Notes under the pieces: model-generated | The model's database searches: none | Told to the model about the DNA's origin: nothing | The model's input: the letters and a program-made list of their open reading frames with translations, nothing else | Translations under genes and position numbers: made by a program | Assembly (NCBI RefSeq): GCF_007556815.1 | Contig: NZ_CP041743.1 | Location: forward strand, 434,001-498,000 | DNA length: 64,000 nt | Direction of reading: 5' to 3' | Origin: Paraburkholderia megapolitana | Lineage (GTDB): Bacteria > Pseudomonadota > Gammaproteobacteria > Burkholderiales > Burkholderiaceae | Shown here: positions 8,750 to 17,561 of the stretch, piece by piece | Layout: the number at the start of each line of letters is the position of its first letter | Position numbering within the stretch: the first letter of the stretch is position 1

Positions 8750-9780
8750 GCGCCGGCCTTGCGATACCAATGATCGATTGCGCGTTGCTGCAGTTGCTGA
8801 CGCCGCACGCCTTCGGGCAGCCAGCGCTGCGAGGCGTACGCGGCGCGCGTCAGAAAATCGAGCAGGTTTGCGTGACGCCGCAGCACGCGCGCGGTGCGAT
8901 GCGCCTTCACAGGATTGAACATGCCCTGGCGTGAAAAGATCTGCCGCGGGTTCTTCTTGATCCATAGCCACGAGCCGAGTTCGAGTGTCATCGGCAGGAA
9001 CACGTTTTGCGCGGGCGCACGGTCGTAGGCGCAGTCCCACAGGTCGCCATGCAGCAGGTATTGATGACTCTGCGGCTCGAACATGTAGCCATGATGCGGA
9101 TGCGCGCGCTCGAACATCGTCTTTAGCGCGTACATCTCCGGTAGATGCGACATCGTGCGACGAGTACGCGCATACGGAAACCAGATGCTGTCGCGCCAGC
9201 CGTAGCCGGAATGACAATCGAGCGCGAGACTGAGCGGACGCGCGGCCAGATCGCGCTGCACGACATCGAGCAACGCAGCGGCTTCGCATTCCATCGGCGC
9301 ACCGCGCCGCCCGCGATACCACGGCAACCACGCACCGAGCCGCTGGCCGCCCGCGAGCAGCGGTACGCGCGCATCGGCATCCTGCGGCGCGTTGCGCATC
9401 AGGTCGACACCGTTCGGATTCGCGCGCGTCGCGGCCCACATCCCGCCAGGATTGATGATCGGCATGAAGATCAGACGAATGGACTGCAGTTGCTGCACCA
9501 GCAGTTCGTCCCACTCAAGGCGCGCCAGCAACGCGCGCATGTACTCGAGCACGAGTTGCGTACCGATACGCTCAAGGCCGTGAATTCCGCCGAAAAACCC
9601 GATTGCCGGCGCCTGCGGATCGCGCGAGCCGATGCTCGCCGTATGGACCGCAAACGTTCTGCCATGCACGCGTGTTTCGCAGGCCGTGCCGATATCGAAG
9701 ATCGCACTACCGTCGTCGAGGATCGATTTGAGATCCTCGTACTCCGCGAAACTATCGGGAAGAAAGCTCAGTGCCTGCAT
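8746..9780 (-). CDS. M14 family zinc carboxypeptidase
   Basis: A 344-residue M14-type metallocarboxypeptidase. Zinc ligands are visible as HGLE (H67, E70) and the histidine of DCHSGYG (H190). The NPNGVDLMRN segment matches the family NPxGxxxNR substrate motif. E267 in LELGSW is the expected catalytic glutamate. Such enzymes remove C-terminal residues from peptides; some act on peptidoglycan peptides or amidated small molecules. I used the ATG at 9780 (MQALSFLPDS), because the 32 extra codons upstream show no conserved features, although no strong ribosome-binding site precedes it. There is no clear signal peptide. It is coupled by ATGA overlap to the downstream hydrolase, suggesting the two act on the same substrate. 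Confidence 0.85.
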   Translation of the reverse strand: MQALSFLPDSFAEYEDLKSILDDGSAIFDIGTACETRVHGRTFAVHTASIGSRDPQAPAIGFFGGIHGLERIGTQLVLEYMRALLARLEWDELLVQQLQSIRLIFMPIINPGGMWAATRANPNGVDLMRNAPQDADARVPLLAGGQRLGAWLPWYRGRRGAPMECEAAALLDVVQRDLAARPLSLALDCHSGYGWRDSIWFPYARTRRTMSHLPEMYALKTMFERAHPHHGYMFEPQSHQYLLHGDLWDCAYDRAPAQNVFLPMTLELGSWLWIKKNPRQIFSRQGMFNPVKAHRTARVLRRHANLLDFLTRAAYASQRWLPEGVRRQQLQQRAIDHWYRKAGA

Positions 9781-9865
9781 GGCAACGCTGTATACGAAGT
9801 GCAAGGTTATTGGGGACGGCTTGTGCCGATACCCGCAATATAGCCCGGTCGAGGTAAACAATGCA

Positions 9866-9930
9866 TGACATGTCACGCACGGTAACTGTGATCTGTCACG
9901 GACGCGTCATATTGACAATCGCGTGACGCC
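9866..9930. promoter_or_regulatory. Pho-box-like repeat cluster upstream of phnCDE
   Basis: Several TGTCA-type elements lie here. CTGTCAC-GGAC-GCGTCAT (9893-9910) has the 7-4-7 layout of a PhoB box. On the opposite strand GCGTCAC-GCGA-TTGTCAA (9929-9912) has the same layout. CTGTGAT directly abuts the first copy (9886-9892), and TGACATGTCA (9866-9875) is a perfect 10-bp palindrome. Position 113-177 bp before phnC fits phosphate-starvation control, which is usual for phn operons. PhoB binding itself is inferred. Confidence 0.55.
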
Positions 9931-10042
9931 CTGGAAGATATAGTCATCTAGACGTTATGATCCCTTCACTCAATAGTCATAGTCGCTTCCTAGAATGAGC
10001 CGCATCGCTCCGGTATCGGCCGGATGCAATGGCGAGGCATCT

Positions 10043-10921
10043 ATGGAAGCAATCCTTATCGAACGTCTGAGCAAGACGTTCAGCAACGGTCGCAAGGCGC
10101 TTGACGAAATCGGCCTGCGTATCGAGCCCGGCGAAATGGTCGCGCTGATCGGCGCCTCCGGCTCGGGCAAGTCGACACTGTTGCGACACATTGCGGGGTT
10201 TGCTGTCTCCGATGCGCAGCCGTCGCGGATCTCGATCCTCGGTCGTCCGATCCAGCACGACGGGAAGCTGGTTCGCGAAGTACGCAGCATTCGCCGCGAT
10301 ATCGGCTTTGTTTTCCAGCAGTTCAATCTCGTGAACCGGCTGTCGGTGCAGACCAATGTGCTGATCGGCGCACTCGCGCGGCTGCCGTTCTGGCGCCGGC
10401 TCACCGGCACGTTTCCGCGCAGCGAACGTGCTCTCGCGATGACCGCGCTCGCCGAAGTCGGCATTAGCGGGCATGCGACCGAACGCGCAGCAAATCTGTC
10501 GGGCGGCCAGCAGCAGCGCGCTGCACTCGCGCGGGCGCTCGTGCAGCGGGCGCGCATCATTCTCGCGGACGAACCGATTGCCTCGCTCGATCCGGAATCG
10601 TCGCGCCGCGTGATGGAAATGCTGCGTGCGCTCAATATCAACCATCAGTTGACCGTGCTGGTGTCGCTGCATCAGGTCGACATCGCGATGCAGTTCTGCC
10701 CGCGCACGATCGCGCTGCGACAGGGCAAGGTCGTCTACGACGGACCGTCGGCGGCGCTCTCGCCGGCACTGCTGCAAAAGCTGTACGGCGATGCGGCGCG
10801 CGAGCTGTTCGAGGAACCGGCCGCCGCGGCCACCGACGAAGGCCGCGCCGTCACGACGCCCAGCGCGCCAGCCACCGCGTCGCCGTACGCGTTCGCACTC
10901 GATCCCGCGCATTCCACCTGA
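10043..10921 (+). CDS. phnC: Phosphonate-type ABC transporter, ATP-binding subunit PhnC
   Basis: A 292-residue ABC ATPase. Walker A is GASGSGKST (residues 37-45), the signature is LSGGQQQR (about 152-159) and Walker B is RIILADEP (about 170-177), followed by the H-loop in SLHQVDIA. The sequence matches PhnC, which energises import of phosphonates or related phosphorus compounds. I chose the ATG at 10043 ([13 protein letters not shown]), because GGCGAGG at 10031-10037 is well placed and the family starts here; the upstream ATG at 9995 adds 16 atypical residues. The C-terminus carries about 30 extra low-complexity residues. It is the first gene of phnCDE. Confidence 0.92.
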   Translation: MEAILIERLSKTFSNGRKALDEIGLRIEPGEMVALIGASGSGKSTLLRHIAGFAVSDAQPSRISILGRPIQHDGKLVREVRSIRRDIGFVFQQFNLVNRLSVQTNVLIGALARLPFWRRLTGTFPRSERALAMTALAEVGISGHATERAANLSGGQQQRAALARALVQRARIILADEPIASLDPESSRRVMEMLRALNINHQLTVLVSLHQVDIAMQFCPRTIALRQGKVVYDGPSAALSPALLQKLYGDAARELFEEPAAAATDEGRAVTTPSAPATASPYAFALDPAHST

Positions 10922-10974
10922 TTCACCACACACAATCTCATTCGCTACATAAGCTTCACCACAGGAACAACCCG

Positions 10975-11940
10975 ATGAAATTTCTCCGTACCCTGATCGC
11001 AGGCGTCGCTGCCTTTGCGTGCCTCGCCGCGCATGCCGAGGATCTGAACCTCGGCATCATCTCGACCGATTCGTCCGCGGTGCTCAAGCAGCGCTGGCAA
11101 CCGCTGATCGACGACCTGAACCGGCAAACCGGCCTCAGCGTGAAAGCGTTCTTCGCCACCGACTACTCGGGGATCATCGAAGGAATGCGTTTCAACAAGG
11201 TGCAGATCGGCTATTTCGGCAATGCCTCGGCGATGGAAGCGGTGGATCGCTCGAACGGCGAAGTGTTTGCGAAGATCGTCTATGCGAACGGCGACGCCGG
11301 TTACTACTCGGTGCTGATCACCAATGTGAATAGCCGCTTCAAGACGCTCGACGATGTGTTCAAGAACACGAAGGACGTGACGCTCGGTTTCGGCGATCCG
11401 AACTCGACGTCCGGTTCGCTGATTCCTGGCTATTACCTGTTTGCGCAACACAATGCGCCAGTCAATACGTCGTTCAAGACCGTGCTGCCGTCGAGCCACG
11501 AAGCAAACCTGCTGGCCGTCGTGAACAACAAGATCGACATTGCAACGAACAACACCGAGATGCTCGATACGCTGAAGAAGCTGCATCCGGACAAGTTCGC
11601 GCAAGTGCGCGTGCTGTGGAAATCGCCGCTTATTGCATCCGATCCGCTGGTCTGGCGCCGCGATCTGCCGCAACCGACCAAGGACAAGCTGCGCAATTTC
11701 TTCCTGAACTACGCGAAGACCGATGCGCATGAGAAACAGGTGATGGCGAACATCACCGGGTACGGCGGTTTCGCGGCATCGTCGGATGCGCAGTTGCTGC
11801 CGATTCGTCAGGTCGCCCTGTTCCAGCAGAAGCAGAAGCTCGAAAGCGATACGCATCTGTCGGACGGCGATCGCAAGACGCAGATTGCTGCGCTCGATGC
11901 AAAACTTGCCGCGCTCGACGCGGCTGCGCCGAAACAATGA
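10975..11940 (+). CDS. phnD: Phosphonate-type ABC transporter, periplasmic binding protein PhnD
   Basis: A 321-residue secreted binding protein with an N-terminal signal peptide ([21 protein letters not shown], cleavage expected after AHA at about residue 21). PhnD features include [18 protein letters not shown] at the mature N-terminus and [18 protein letters not shown] near residue 140, the loop that binds the phosphonate group. It should deliver phosphonate, phosphite or an organophosphate to PhnE. It follows phnC by 53 bp, and its stop overlaps the phnE start as ATGA. No C-P lyase genes follow, so the transported compound cannot be fixed from context. Confidence 0.92.
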   Translation: MKFLRTLIAGVAAFACLAAHAEDLNLGIISTDSSAVLKQRWQPLIDDLNRQTGLSVKAFFATDYSGIIEGMRFNKVQIGYFGNASAMEAVDRSNGEVFAKIVYANGDAGYYSVLITNVNSRFKTLDDVFKNTKDVTLGFGDPNSTSGSLIPGYYLFAQHNAPVNTSFKTVLPSSHEANLLAVVNNKIDIATNNTEMLDTLKKLHPDKFAQVRVLWKSPLIASDPLVWRRDLPQPTKDKLRNFFLNYAKTDAHEKQVMANITGYGGFAASSDAQLLPIRQVALFQQKQKLESDTHLSDGDRKTQIAALDAKLAALDAAAPKQ

Positions 11941-12788
11941 ACGCCGCCGAGCTGGCCGCGAGCCGGACGCCGCGCGATACGGCGCTTGCGGACCTATCCA
12001 ACCCATCCGCGGCTGCGACTGCGGATGCGGCCGGCAAGCGCGGCTGGTTGTCGCTGGTCGGCTGGATCGTCGCGTTAGCGGTGCTGGGCGCCGCGTGGCG
12101 CGGCGCCGACATGCGCCCGCTCGATCTGCTGTCCGACTCGGGCAACATGGGGCAGTTCGCGAAAGACTTCTTTCCGCCCGACTTCGGCGACTGGCGCATC
12201 TACGTTCAGGAATTGCTCGTGACGCTCGCGGTCGCCGTGTGGGGCACGGTGCTCGCGGTCGTCTGCGCGATTCCGTGCGGTCTGCTGTCGGCGCGCAACA
12301 TGGCGCCGGTGTGGGTCGTGCAACCGGTGCGCCGGGTCATGGATGCGTGCCGCGCGATCAACGAGATGGTGTTTGCGATGTTGTTCATCGTCGCGGTCGG
12401 CCTCGGTCCGTTCGCCGGCGTGCTCGCGCTGTGGGTGCACACCACCGGTGTGCTGGCGAAGCTCTTCGCCGAAGCCGTCGAAGCGATCGATCCGCGCCCT
12501 GCCGAAGGTGTGCGCGCGACCGGCGCGACCGGGCTCGACGAGATTGTCTACGCCGTGTTGCCGCAAGTGCTGCCGCTGTGGATTTCGTATGTGCTGTACC
12601 GCTTCGAGTCGAACGTGCGTTCGGCGATGGTGGTCGGCATGGTGGGCGCGGGCGGCATCGGCGTCGTGCTGTACGAGGCGATCCGCTCGTTCAACTACGC
12701 GCAGACTGCTGCGGTGATGATCATGGTGATCGTGGTCGTCACGGCGATCGATCTGGTGTCTGCGTGGTTGCGGGAACGGGTGATCTAG
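11937..12788 (+). CDS. phnE: Phosphonate-type ABC transporter, permease PhnE
   Basis: A 283-residue inner-membrane permease with about six hydrophobic segments between residues 45 and 280. The MetI-type EAA loop is represented by [20 protein letters not shown] followed by hydrophobic segments. [20 protein letters not shown] and [20 protein letters not shown] are typical PhnE sequences. It forms the membrane channel of the PhnCDE importer. Translation is coupled to phnD through the ATGA at 11937-11940. A stem-loop follows about 6 bp after the stop. Confidence 0.92.
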   Translation: MNAAELAASRTPRDTALADLSNPSAAATADAAGKRGWLSLVGWIVALAVLGAAWRGADMRPLDLLSDSGNMGQFAKDFFPPDFGDWRIYVQELLVTLAVAVWGTVLAVVCAIPCGLLSARNMAPVWVVQPVRRVMDACRAINEMVFAMLFIVAVGLGPFAGVLALWVHTTGVLAKLFAEAVEAIDPRPAEGVRATGATGLDEIVYAVLPQVLPLWISYVLYRFESNVRSAMVVGMVGAGGIGVVLYEAIRSFNYAQTAAVMIMVIVVVTAIDLVSAWLRERVI

Positions 12789-12794
12789 GAGCGC

Positions 12795-12825
12795 AGCCCG
12801 GTCACTGCGGTAGTGCAGCCGGGCT
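12795..12825. terminator. Stem-loop after phnE
   Basis: AGCCCGG (12795-12801) pairs with CCGGGCT (12819-12825), with an inner CACT/AGTG pairing in the loop. It lies just after phnE and overlaps the 3' end of the convergent lipoprotein gene. There is no strong T-run, so it may be only a weak terminator or an RNA-stabilising hairpin. Confidence 0.4.
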
Positions 12826-13461
12826 ATGCGGTGCGGCCGTCGCCGCCGATGCGCTAGCAGTCGCATTGAGATTGGCGAGATTCTCACCGCTCAATGCACG
12901 AGCGGTGAGCGCAAAGAAGTCATCGTAGGCGTCGGGCTTGATCACCGTCTTCGTCTGCGAATCGCCGTTGGTGTCATACACCGTGTTGTCGAAGCGCGCC
13001 CTGACGACGACACCGTGACCGTGTTCGGTGGCCCGCACGCTGACGAGCGCGGTCGTGTATTGATGGTCGGGCTTCGCAGGCAAGAACCCGAACTTGGCTT
13101 TGACCACGCCGCGTAACACCTCGCGCCACTTCGGAACCAGCGTCTCGCCGTGCCCGCCCTGGGCAATCCCGGTATCCGCTTCCGAGGTCACCGGCGCGTA
13201 GCCGTCCGCCTCCAGCGCGGCGACGACGGCATGCAATGCCTGCGGCCCTGTCGCGTTCGGATACGTGTGGTCACGAACCTTTTCCAGCGTGCTGTGCTCT
13301 TCCGCGGTCAGGTCGACGGTGACCTGGCGCGAGCTGTAGCGAACCGCCTTGCCGCCCGAACCGGTGACGCGCTCGTTCGAATCCGCATTCGGGTCCGCGC
13401 AGGCGCCAAGCAGCAGCAACGCCGCGACGACGGCCGCCACGGACGCTCCGCGCGGCGCCAT
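12802..13461 (-). CDS. Putative lipoprotein of unknown function
   Basis: A 219-residue protein with a lipoprotein signal: MAPRGASVAAVVAALLLLGAC ends in a clear lipobox, with Cys21 as the lipidation site. The mature part has one region resembling a conserved hypothetical domain (TLEKVRDHTYPNATGPQALH about residues 60-80, and an acidic/aromatic stretch near FDNTVYDTNGDSQTK) and an alanine-rich tail. I do not recognise the family and assign no function. The ATG at 13461 is preferred because it places the signal peptide at the N-terminus; a start at about 13508 would add a charged leader. It is convergent with phnE and divergent from the LysR gene at 13621. Confidence 0.7.
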   Translation of the reverse strand: MAPRGASVAAVVAALLLLGACADPNADSNERVTGSGGKAVRYSSRQVTVDLTAEEHSTLEKVRDHTYPNATGPQALHAVVAALEADGYAPVTSEADTGIAQGGHGETLVPKWREVLRGVVKAKFGFLPAKPDHQYTTALVSVRATEHGHGVVVRARFDNTVYDTNGDSQTKTVIKPDAYDDFFALTARALSGENLANLNATASASAATAAPHSPAALPQ

Positions 13462-13620
13462 TCGAAGACAATAGAAAAACTCGGATTTTCGACTTGAGCC
13501 AATCGGCATGAGAGCCCAGCCATTCAAGGGGAGAGTGCCATTCTGCGGGCGATCCCCCGCTTTCGCCAATTGAAAAATTCTGCTAGAAATAAAAGCAATA
13601 CTTGGATATGAGAGCCGTCG

Positions 13621-14505
13621 ATGCGTCGTTTGCCCCCGCTGAACGCCCTGCGCAGCTTCGAAGCCGCCGGCCGCCTGAAAAGCCTCTCGAAAGCCGCCGA
13701 AGAGCTGTGCGTCACGCATAGCGCGATCACCCAGCAGATCCGCGTGCTCGAAGATTATCTCGGGCAGAAACTGTTCGAGCGCAACGGCCGCACGCTGCAG
13801 ATGACGCCGCGCGCGCGCCACTACCTCGCCGATGTCGCTAGTTGCCTCGGGCGGCTGACGGAGGCGACCGCGCAGATGAGCGGCGAAGAAGCGACCCGCG
13901 TGATCCGCATCAACACGTCGATGTCGTTTGCGCACGGCTGGCTGATTCCGCGGCTTGCCGCCTTTCAGGAACTGCACGCGGGCATCGACGTGCAGATCAC
14001 CGTGTCGGCCGAACTCGGCATCGAGCAGGTCGACGAATCGAGCGATGCGGTCGTGCGTCGTTACGAGCCCAACTTCCGGCGCTACGGCTATGCGTCGCGA
14101 CCGCTGATCGCCAACCGCGCAATCGCGATCTGCTCGCCACGGTTACGCGAACTCGCCCGTCTGCACGAACCCGCCGATCTGCGCAGCGCGCGGCTGCTGC
14201 ACTACACCGACATCTCCGATGCGTGGCAGTACTGGTTCAACAGCGCCGGCGTGGCGACCGGCGAAACGCTCGGTGGGCGCTACTTCGACCAGTTCTTTCT
14301 ACTGGTGCAGGCCGCGGCGAGCGGGCTCGGCATCGGGCTCGCGCCGCAGGCAATCGTCGAGGACGATATCCAGCAGGGACGGCTCGTCCAGCTGTTTCCC
14401 GAGGTGCAGCTCGAAGGCGCGCCGTTTCATTGCCTGTACCGCGACGCGCCGCACGACCGCGAATTGAACGTGTTTCTCGACTGGTTGTTCGCGAGCGCAG
14501 CGTGA
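13621..14505 (+). CDS. LysR family transcriptional regulator, GcvA-like
   Basis: A 294-residue LysR regulator. The N-terminal winged helix-turn-helix reads LPPLNALRSFEAAGRLKSLS, then KAAEELCVTHSAITQQIRVL (residues 4-44), which is characteristic of the GcvA/AmpR branch. The effector-binding domain starts at about residue 95 (RVIRINTSMSFAHGWLIPRL). Its target is not evident: divergently it faces the lipoprotein gene, and convergently it meets the gabR-like gene 7 bp downstream. Homologues in this branch regulate amino-acid or envelope genes, but no specific target can be assigned here. Confidence 0.88.
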   Translation: MRRLPPLNALRSFEAAGRLKSLSKAAEELCVTHSAITQQIRVLEDYLGQKLFERNGRTLQMTPRARHYLADVASCLGRLTEATAQMSGEEATRVIRINTSMSFAHGWLIPRLAAFQELHAGIDVQITVSAELGIEQVDESSDAVVRRYEPNFRRYGYASRPLIANRAIAICSPRLRELARLHEPADLRSARLLHYTDISDAWQYWFNSAGVATGETLGGRYFDQFFLLVQAAASGLGIGLAPQAIVEDDIQQGRLVQLFPEVQLEGAPFHCLYRDAPHDRELNVFLDWLFASAA

Positions 14506-14512
14506 CGTCGTG

Positions 14513-16018
14513 TCAGGCCAACTGGCTCAAAGTTTCGTCGACGGCATCGGCGAGCGTGTTGAAGGCCGGCACGATCTCGTCGTCGGGCACACACGCATAG
14601 CCGAGCAGCAAACCCGACGGCGCGTTAGCCGGCTCCGCGTAGTAGCCCGACAACGCGCGCACGACGATGTTGCGTTTGAGCGCGGCGGCAGCGACCGCGC
14701 GGTCGTCGGTGCCGTCGGGCAGTTGCATCACCAGATGCAGGCCGGCATCGCCGCCCACCGCCGAGAACGCGCTACCGTAGCGTTGCGCAGCGGCATCGAG
14801 CAGCGTTTGCCGGCGCTGGCCATACAGCGTGCGCATCTTGCGGATATGCGACGTGAAATGCCCTTCCGCGATGAATTCCGCCAGCACTGCCTGCTGCAAC
14901 AACTGCCCCTCGCGATACAGCTCCGCGCTTGCAGTTGCGAAGCTTTCGGCAAGCGCCTCGGGCACCACGATATAGCCGACCCGCAAGCCCGGAAACAGCG
15001 TCTTGCCGAAACTGCCGACGTAGATCACCTGCCCCGCCGTATCGAGCCCCTGCAGCGACGCGAGCGGCCGGCTGCCGTAGCGGTACTCGCTGTCGTAGTC
15101 GTCCTCGATGATCCAGCACTGGTTCTGGCGCGCGTATTCGAGCAGCATCCGGCGCCGCGCAAGACTCATCACCATGCCGAGCGGGTACTGGTGCGACGGC
15201 GTGACGAGCATCAGCTTCGGCGGCGCGGCGAGATCGGCGGGCGACGGGTTGATGCCTTCGTCGTCGACGGGGATCGGCCGCGACTGCAATCCCGATACGT
15301 GCAGGACGCTGCGCACGCCCCAGTAGCACGGGTCTTCGGTCCAGATCAGGTCGCCCGGATCGGACAGCAGCCGCACCGCGAGATCGACGGACTGGTGAAT
15401 CCCGGTCGTGATGATGATCTGCCCCGGTGTGCAACGCACCGAGCGCGCTGTATGCAGGTAGTCGGCCAGCACGTGGCGCAGCAACGCGAGGCCGCCGCCG
15501 GGCGCATAGGTCAGCAGGTCGGGACGCGGGCGCCGCCAGTACTTCGTGTGCAACCGGCTCCAGACGCGCGCCGGAAACCGCGACACGTCCGGCACACCAG
15601 GCATGAACGCGCCGCCCTGCCGTTTCGAGACCCCCGCACCGGCAATCAGCCGCGCGCCGCGCACCGACAGCGCGGGTTCGGCGGACGTTGCCGCCGGCGC
15701 GAACGACGTCTGTTCCAACGCGGCATCGAAGGAGCCGACGATCTCGTCCGGTGCGCTTTCCGCAACGAACGTGCCGCGCCCGGTTGCCGACGTCACATAG
15801 CCTTCCAGCACCAGTTGCTCGAACACCTGCGTCACCGTATTGCGCGCAATGCCGAGTTCCGCGGCCAGCAGCCGCGACGACGGCACTTTGGTGCCGGCGG
15901 GCAGTTCGCGCGACAGGATCGCCTGTTGCAACAGGCGGTGCAGCTGCCGGTAGATCGGCTGGCCGTTGCCCCGGTCGAGCCGCTGCGCCAGCCAGTCGGA
16001 CAAAACGCTCGCGCGCAT
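14513..16018 (-). CDS. gabR: MocR/GabR-type transcriptional regulator with aminotransferase domain
   Basis: A 501-residue fusion of a GntR winged helix-turn-helix (about residues 18-85, including SRLLAAELGIARNTVTQVFE) and a fold-type I aminotransferase domain used as a sensor. VGSFGKTLFPGLR holds the PLP lysine, K339, and EDDYDSEYRYGSRPL is typical of MocR proteins. GabR-type members bind PLP and GABA and activate gabT/gabD while repressing themselves. The ATG at 16018 has a TAGGAG ribosome-binding site. The gene is divergent from gabT, with repeated TGGCTC motifs between them. The gabR name rests on neighbourhood as well as domain structure. Confidence 0.88.
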   Translation of the reverse strand: MRASVLSDWLAQRLDRGNGQPIYRQLHRLLQQAILSRELPAGTKVPSSRLLAAELGIARNTVTQVFEQLVLEGYVTSATGRGTFVAESAPDEIVGSFDAALEQTSFAPAATSAEPALSVRGARLIAGAGVSKRQGGAFMPGVPDVSRFPARVWSRLHTKYWRRPRPDLLTYAPGGGLALLRHVLADYLHTARSVRCTPGQIIITTGIHQSVDLAVRLLSDPGDLIWTEDPCYWGVRSVLHVSGLQSRPIPVDDEGINPSPADLAAPPKLMLVTPSHQYPLGMVMSLARRRMLLEYARQNQCWIIEDDYDSEYRYGSRPLASLQGLDTAGQVIYVGSFGKTLFPGLRVGYIVVPEALAESFATASAELYREGQLLQQAVLAEFIAEGHFTSHIRKMRTLYGQRRQTLLDAAAQRYGSAFSAVGGDAGLHLVMQLPDGTDDRAVAAAALKRNIVVRALSGYYAEPANAPSGLLLGYACVPDDEIVPAFNTLADAVDETLSQLA

Positions 16019-16022
16019 GAAA

Positions 16023-16068
16023 TTGGCTCCTACATTTTTATTGAAATGGCTCTGAAAGTAAGAGCCAA
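16023..16068. promoter_or_regulatory. Candidate GabR operator
   Basis: TTGGCTC (16023-16029) and GAGCCAA (16062-16068) form a widely spaced inverted repeat, and ATGGCTC (16046-16052) adds a direct copy. The cluster covers the ribosome-binding site and probable promoter of the MocR-type gene and lies upstream of gabT. MocR/GabR regulators typically bind such spaced direct or inverted repeats; binding here is inferred. Confidence 0.5.
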
Positions 16069-16195
16069 ATCTGATTATAGTCGCAGCATGTGGCGACCCT
16101 CGCTGAGCATCGGAGCGTCGATGCAACGCGCGCGGCACAAGCCATCCCATCCAGACACGACCCACCGGCGCCCACCGGACATGAAGGAGATCGAC

Positions 16196-17479
16196 GTGAA
16201 GAATGCCGAACTGAAGACTCGCAAAGATGCCGCCACCCCGCGCGGCGTCGGCGTGATGTGCGATTTCTACGCGGAGCGTGCTGAGAACTCCGAACTGTGG
16301 GACGTCGAAGGTCGTCGCTATATCGACTTCGCCGCCGGCATCGCGGTGAACAACACCGGCCATCGCCACCCGAAGATCGTCGCGGCGATCCGCGAACAGC
16401 TCGATCACTTCACGCACACCGCGTATCAGATCGTGCCGTACGCGTCGTATGTCGAGCTGGCCGAGAAGATCAACCGCCGCGCGCCCGGCGATCATCCGAA
16501 GAAGACCGCCTTCTTCACGACCGGTGCCGAGGCCGTCGAAAACGCGATCAAGATTGCGCGCGCGGCCACCGGCCGGCCCGGTGTGATCGCTTTCACGGGC
16601 GGCTTCCACGGCCGCACGATGATGGGCATGGCGCTGACCGGCAAGGTCGCGCCGTACAAGCTCGGCTTCGGTCCGTTCCCGTCCGACGTATTCCACGCAC
16701 CGTTCCCGAATGCACTGCATGGCGTCTCGGTCGAAGACTCGCTGAAGGCGATCGAATTCCTGTTCAAGGCCGATATCGATCCGAAGCGCGTCGCGGCAAT
16801 CATCTTCGAACCGGTGCAAGGCGAAGGCGGTTTCTATCAGGCACCGGTCGAATTCGTCCGCGCGCTGCGCAAGCTGTGCAACGAGCACGGCATCCTGCTG
16901 ATCGCCGATGAAGTGCAGACCGGCTTCGCGCGCACCGGCAAGCTGTTCGCGATGCATCACTACGACGTCGTGCCCGATCTGATGACGATGGCGAAGAGCC
17001 TCGCCGGCGGTATGCCGCTGTCGGGCGTGGTCGGCCGCGCGGAGATCATGGATGCGGCGGCGCCGGGCGGACTCGGCGGCACGTATGCGGGTAACCCGCT
17101 GGCCGTCGCATCGGCGCACGCGGTACTCGACATCATCGATGAAGAAAAACTGTGCGAGCGCGCCGTCAAGCTCGGCGACCGCGTGAAGGCGACGCTCAAC
17201 GCGTTGCAGCACGACGTGCCGCAGATCGCCGAAGTGCGCGGCCCGGGCGCGATGATCGCCGTCGAATTCTGCAAGCCGGGCGGCCACGAGCCGGATGCGG
17301 AGTTCACGAAGCGCGTACAGACGCGTGCGCTCGAACGCGGCTTGCTGCTGCTCGTGTGCGGCGTGTACTCGAATGTCGTGCGCTTCCTGTTCCCGCTGAC
17401 GATCCAGGACAACGTGTTCGACGAAGCACTGACGATCCTCCAGGAAGTACTGAAGGAAAGCATCGTCGCAACGGCCTGA
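16196..17479 (+). CDS. gabT: 4-aminobutyrate--2-oxoglutarate transaminase
   Basis: A 427-residue class III aminotransferase that transfers the amino group of GABA to 2-oxoglutarate, giving succinate semialdehyde. Length matches E. coli GabT (426). FFTTGAEAVENAIKIARAAT, FEPVQGEGGF, IADEVQTGFARTG and MTMAKSLAGGMPLSG with the PLP lysine K267 are all present. I chose the GTG at 16196, because AAGGAGA (16184-16190) is ideally placed for it and the protein then begins as the family does. The ATG at 16181 overlaps that ribosome-binding site. It is followed by gabD after a strong stem-loop. Likely activated by the divergent GabR-type protein. Confidence 0.96.
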   Translation: MKNAELKTRKDAATPRGVGVMCDFYAERAENSELWDVEGRRYIDFAAGIAVNNTGHRHPKIVAAIREQLDHFTHTAYQIVPYASYVELAEKINRRAPGDHPKKTAFFTTGAEAVENAIKIARAATGRPGVIAFTGGFHGRTMMGMALTGKVAPYKLGFGPFPSDVFHAPFPNALHGVSVEDSLKAIEFLFKADIDPKRVAAIIFEPVQGEGGFYQAPVEFVRALRKLCNEHGILLIADEVQTGFARTGKLFAMHHYDVVPDLMTMAKSLAGGMPLSGVVGRAEIMDAAAPGGLGGTYAGNPLAVASAHAVLDIIDEEKLCERAVKLGDRVKATLNALQHDVPQIAEVRGPGAMIAVEFCKPGGHEPDAEFTKRVQTRALERGLLLLVCGVYSNVVRFLFPLTIQDNVFDEALTILQEVLKESIVATA

Positions 17480-17492
17480 CATCTTCCTTTTG

Positions 17493-17523
17493 CGGCAGCG
17501 CGATGTCCGTCATCGCGCTGCCG
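17493..17523 (+). promoter_or_regulatory. Perfect 13-bp stem-loop between gabT and gabD
   Basis: CGGCAGCGCGATG (17493-17505) pairs perfectly with CATCGCGCTGCCG (17511-17523) around the 5-nt loop TCCGT. The following bases are only mildly T-rich, so partial termination or protection of the gabT 3' end is more likely than full termination. Confidence 0.6.
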
Positions 17524-17561
17524 TATCCCCGCTTTTCTCTTGCCCCCGCTGCGAGACGACC

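Noticed and set aside
14510..17482. Two mirror-image frames of 989 codons covering gabR and gabT
   Set aside because: Each is a real gene (gabR leftward from 16018, gabT rightward from 16196) extended across its divergent neighbour by high GC; the family boundaries and ribosome-binding sites set the true ends.
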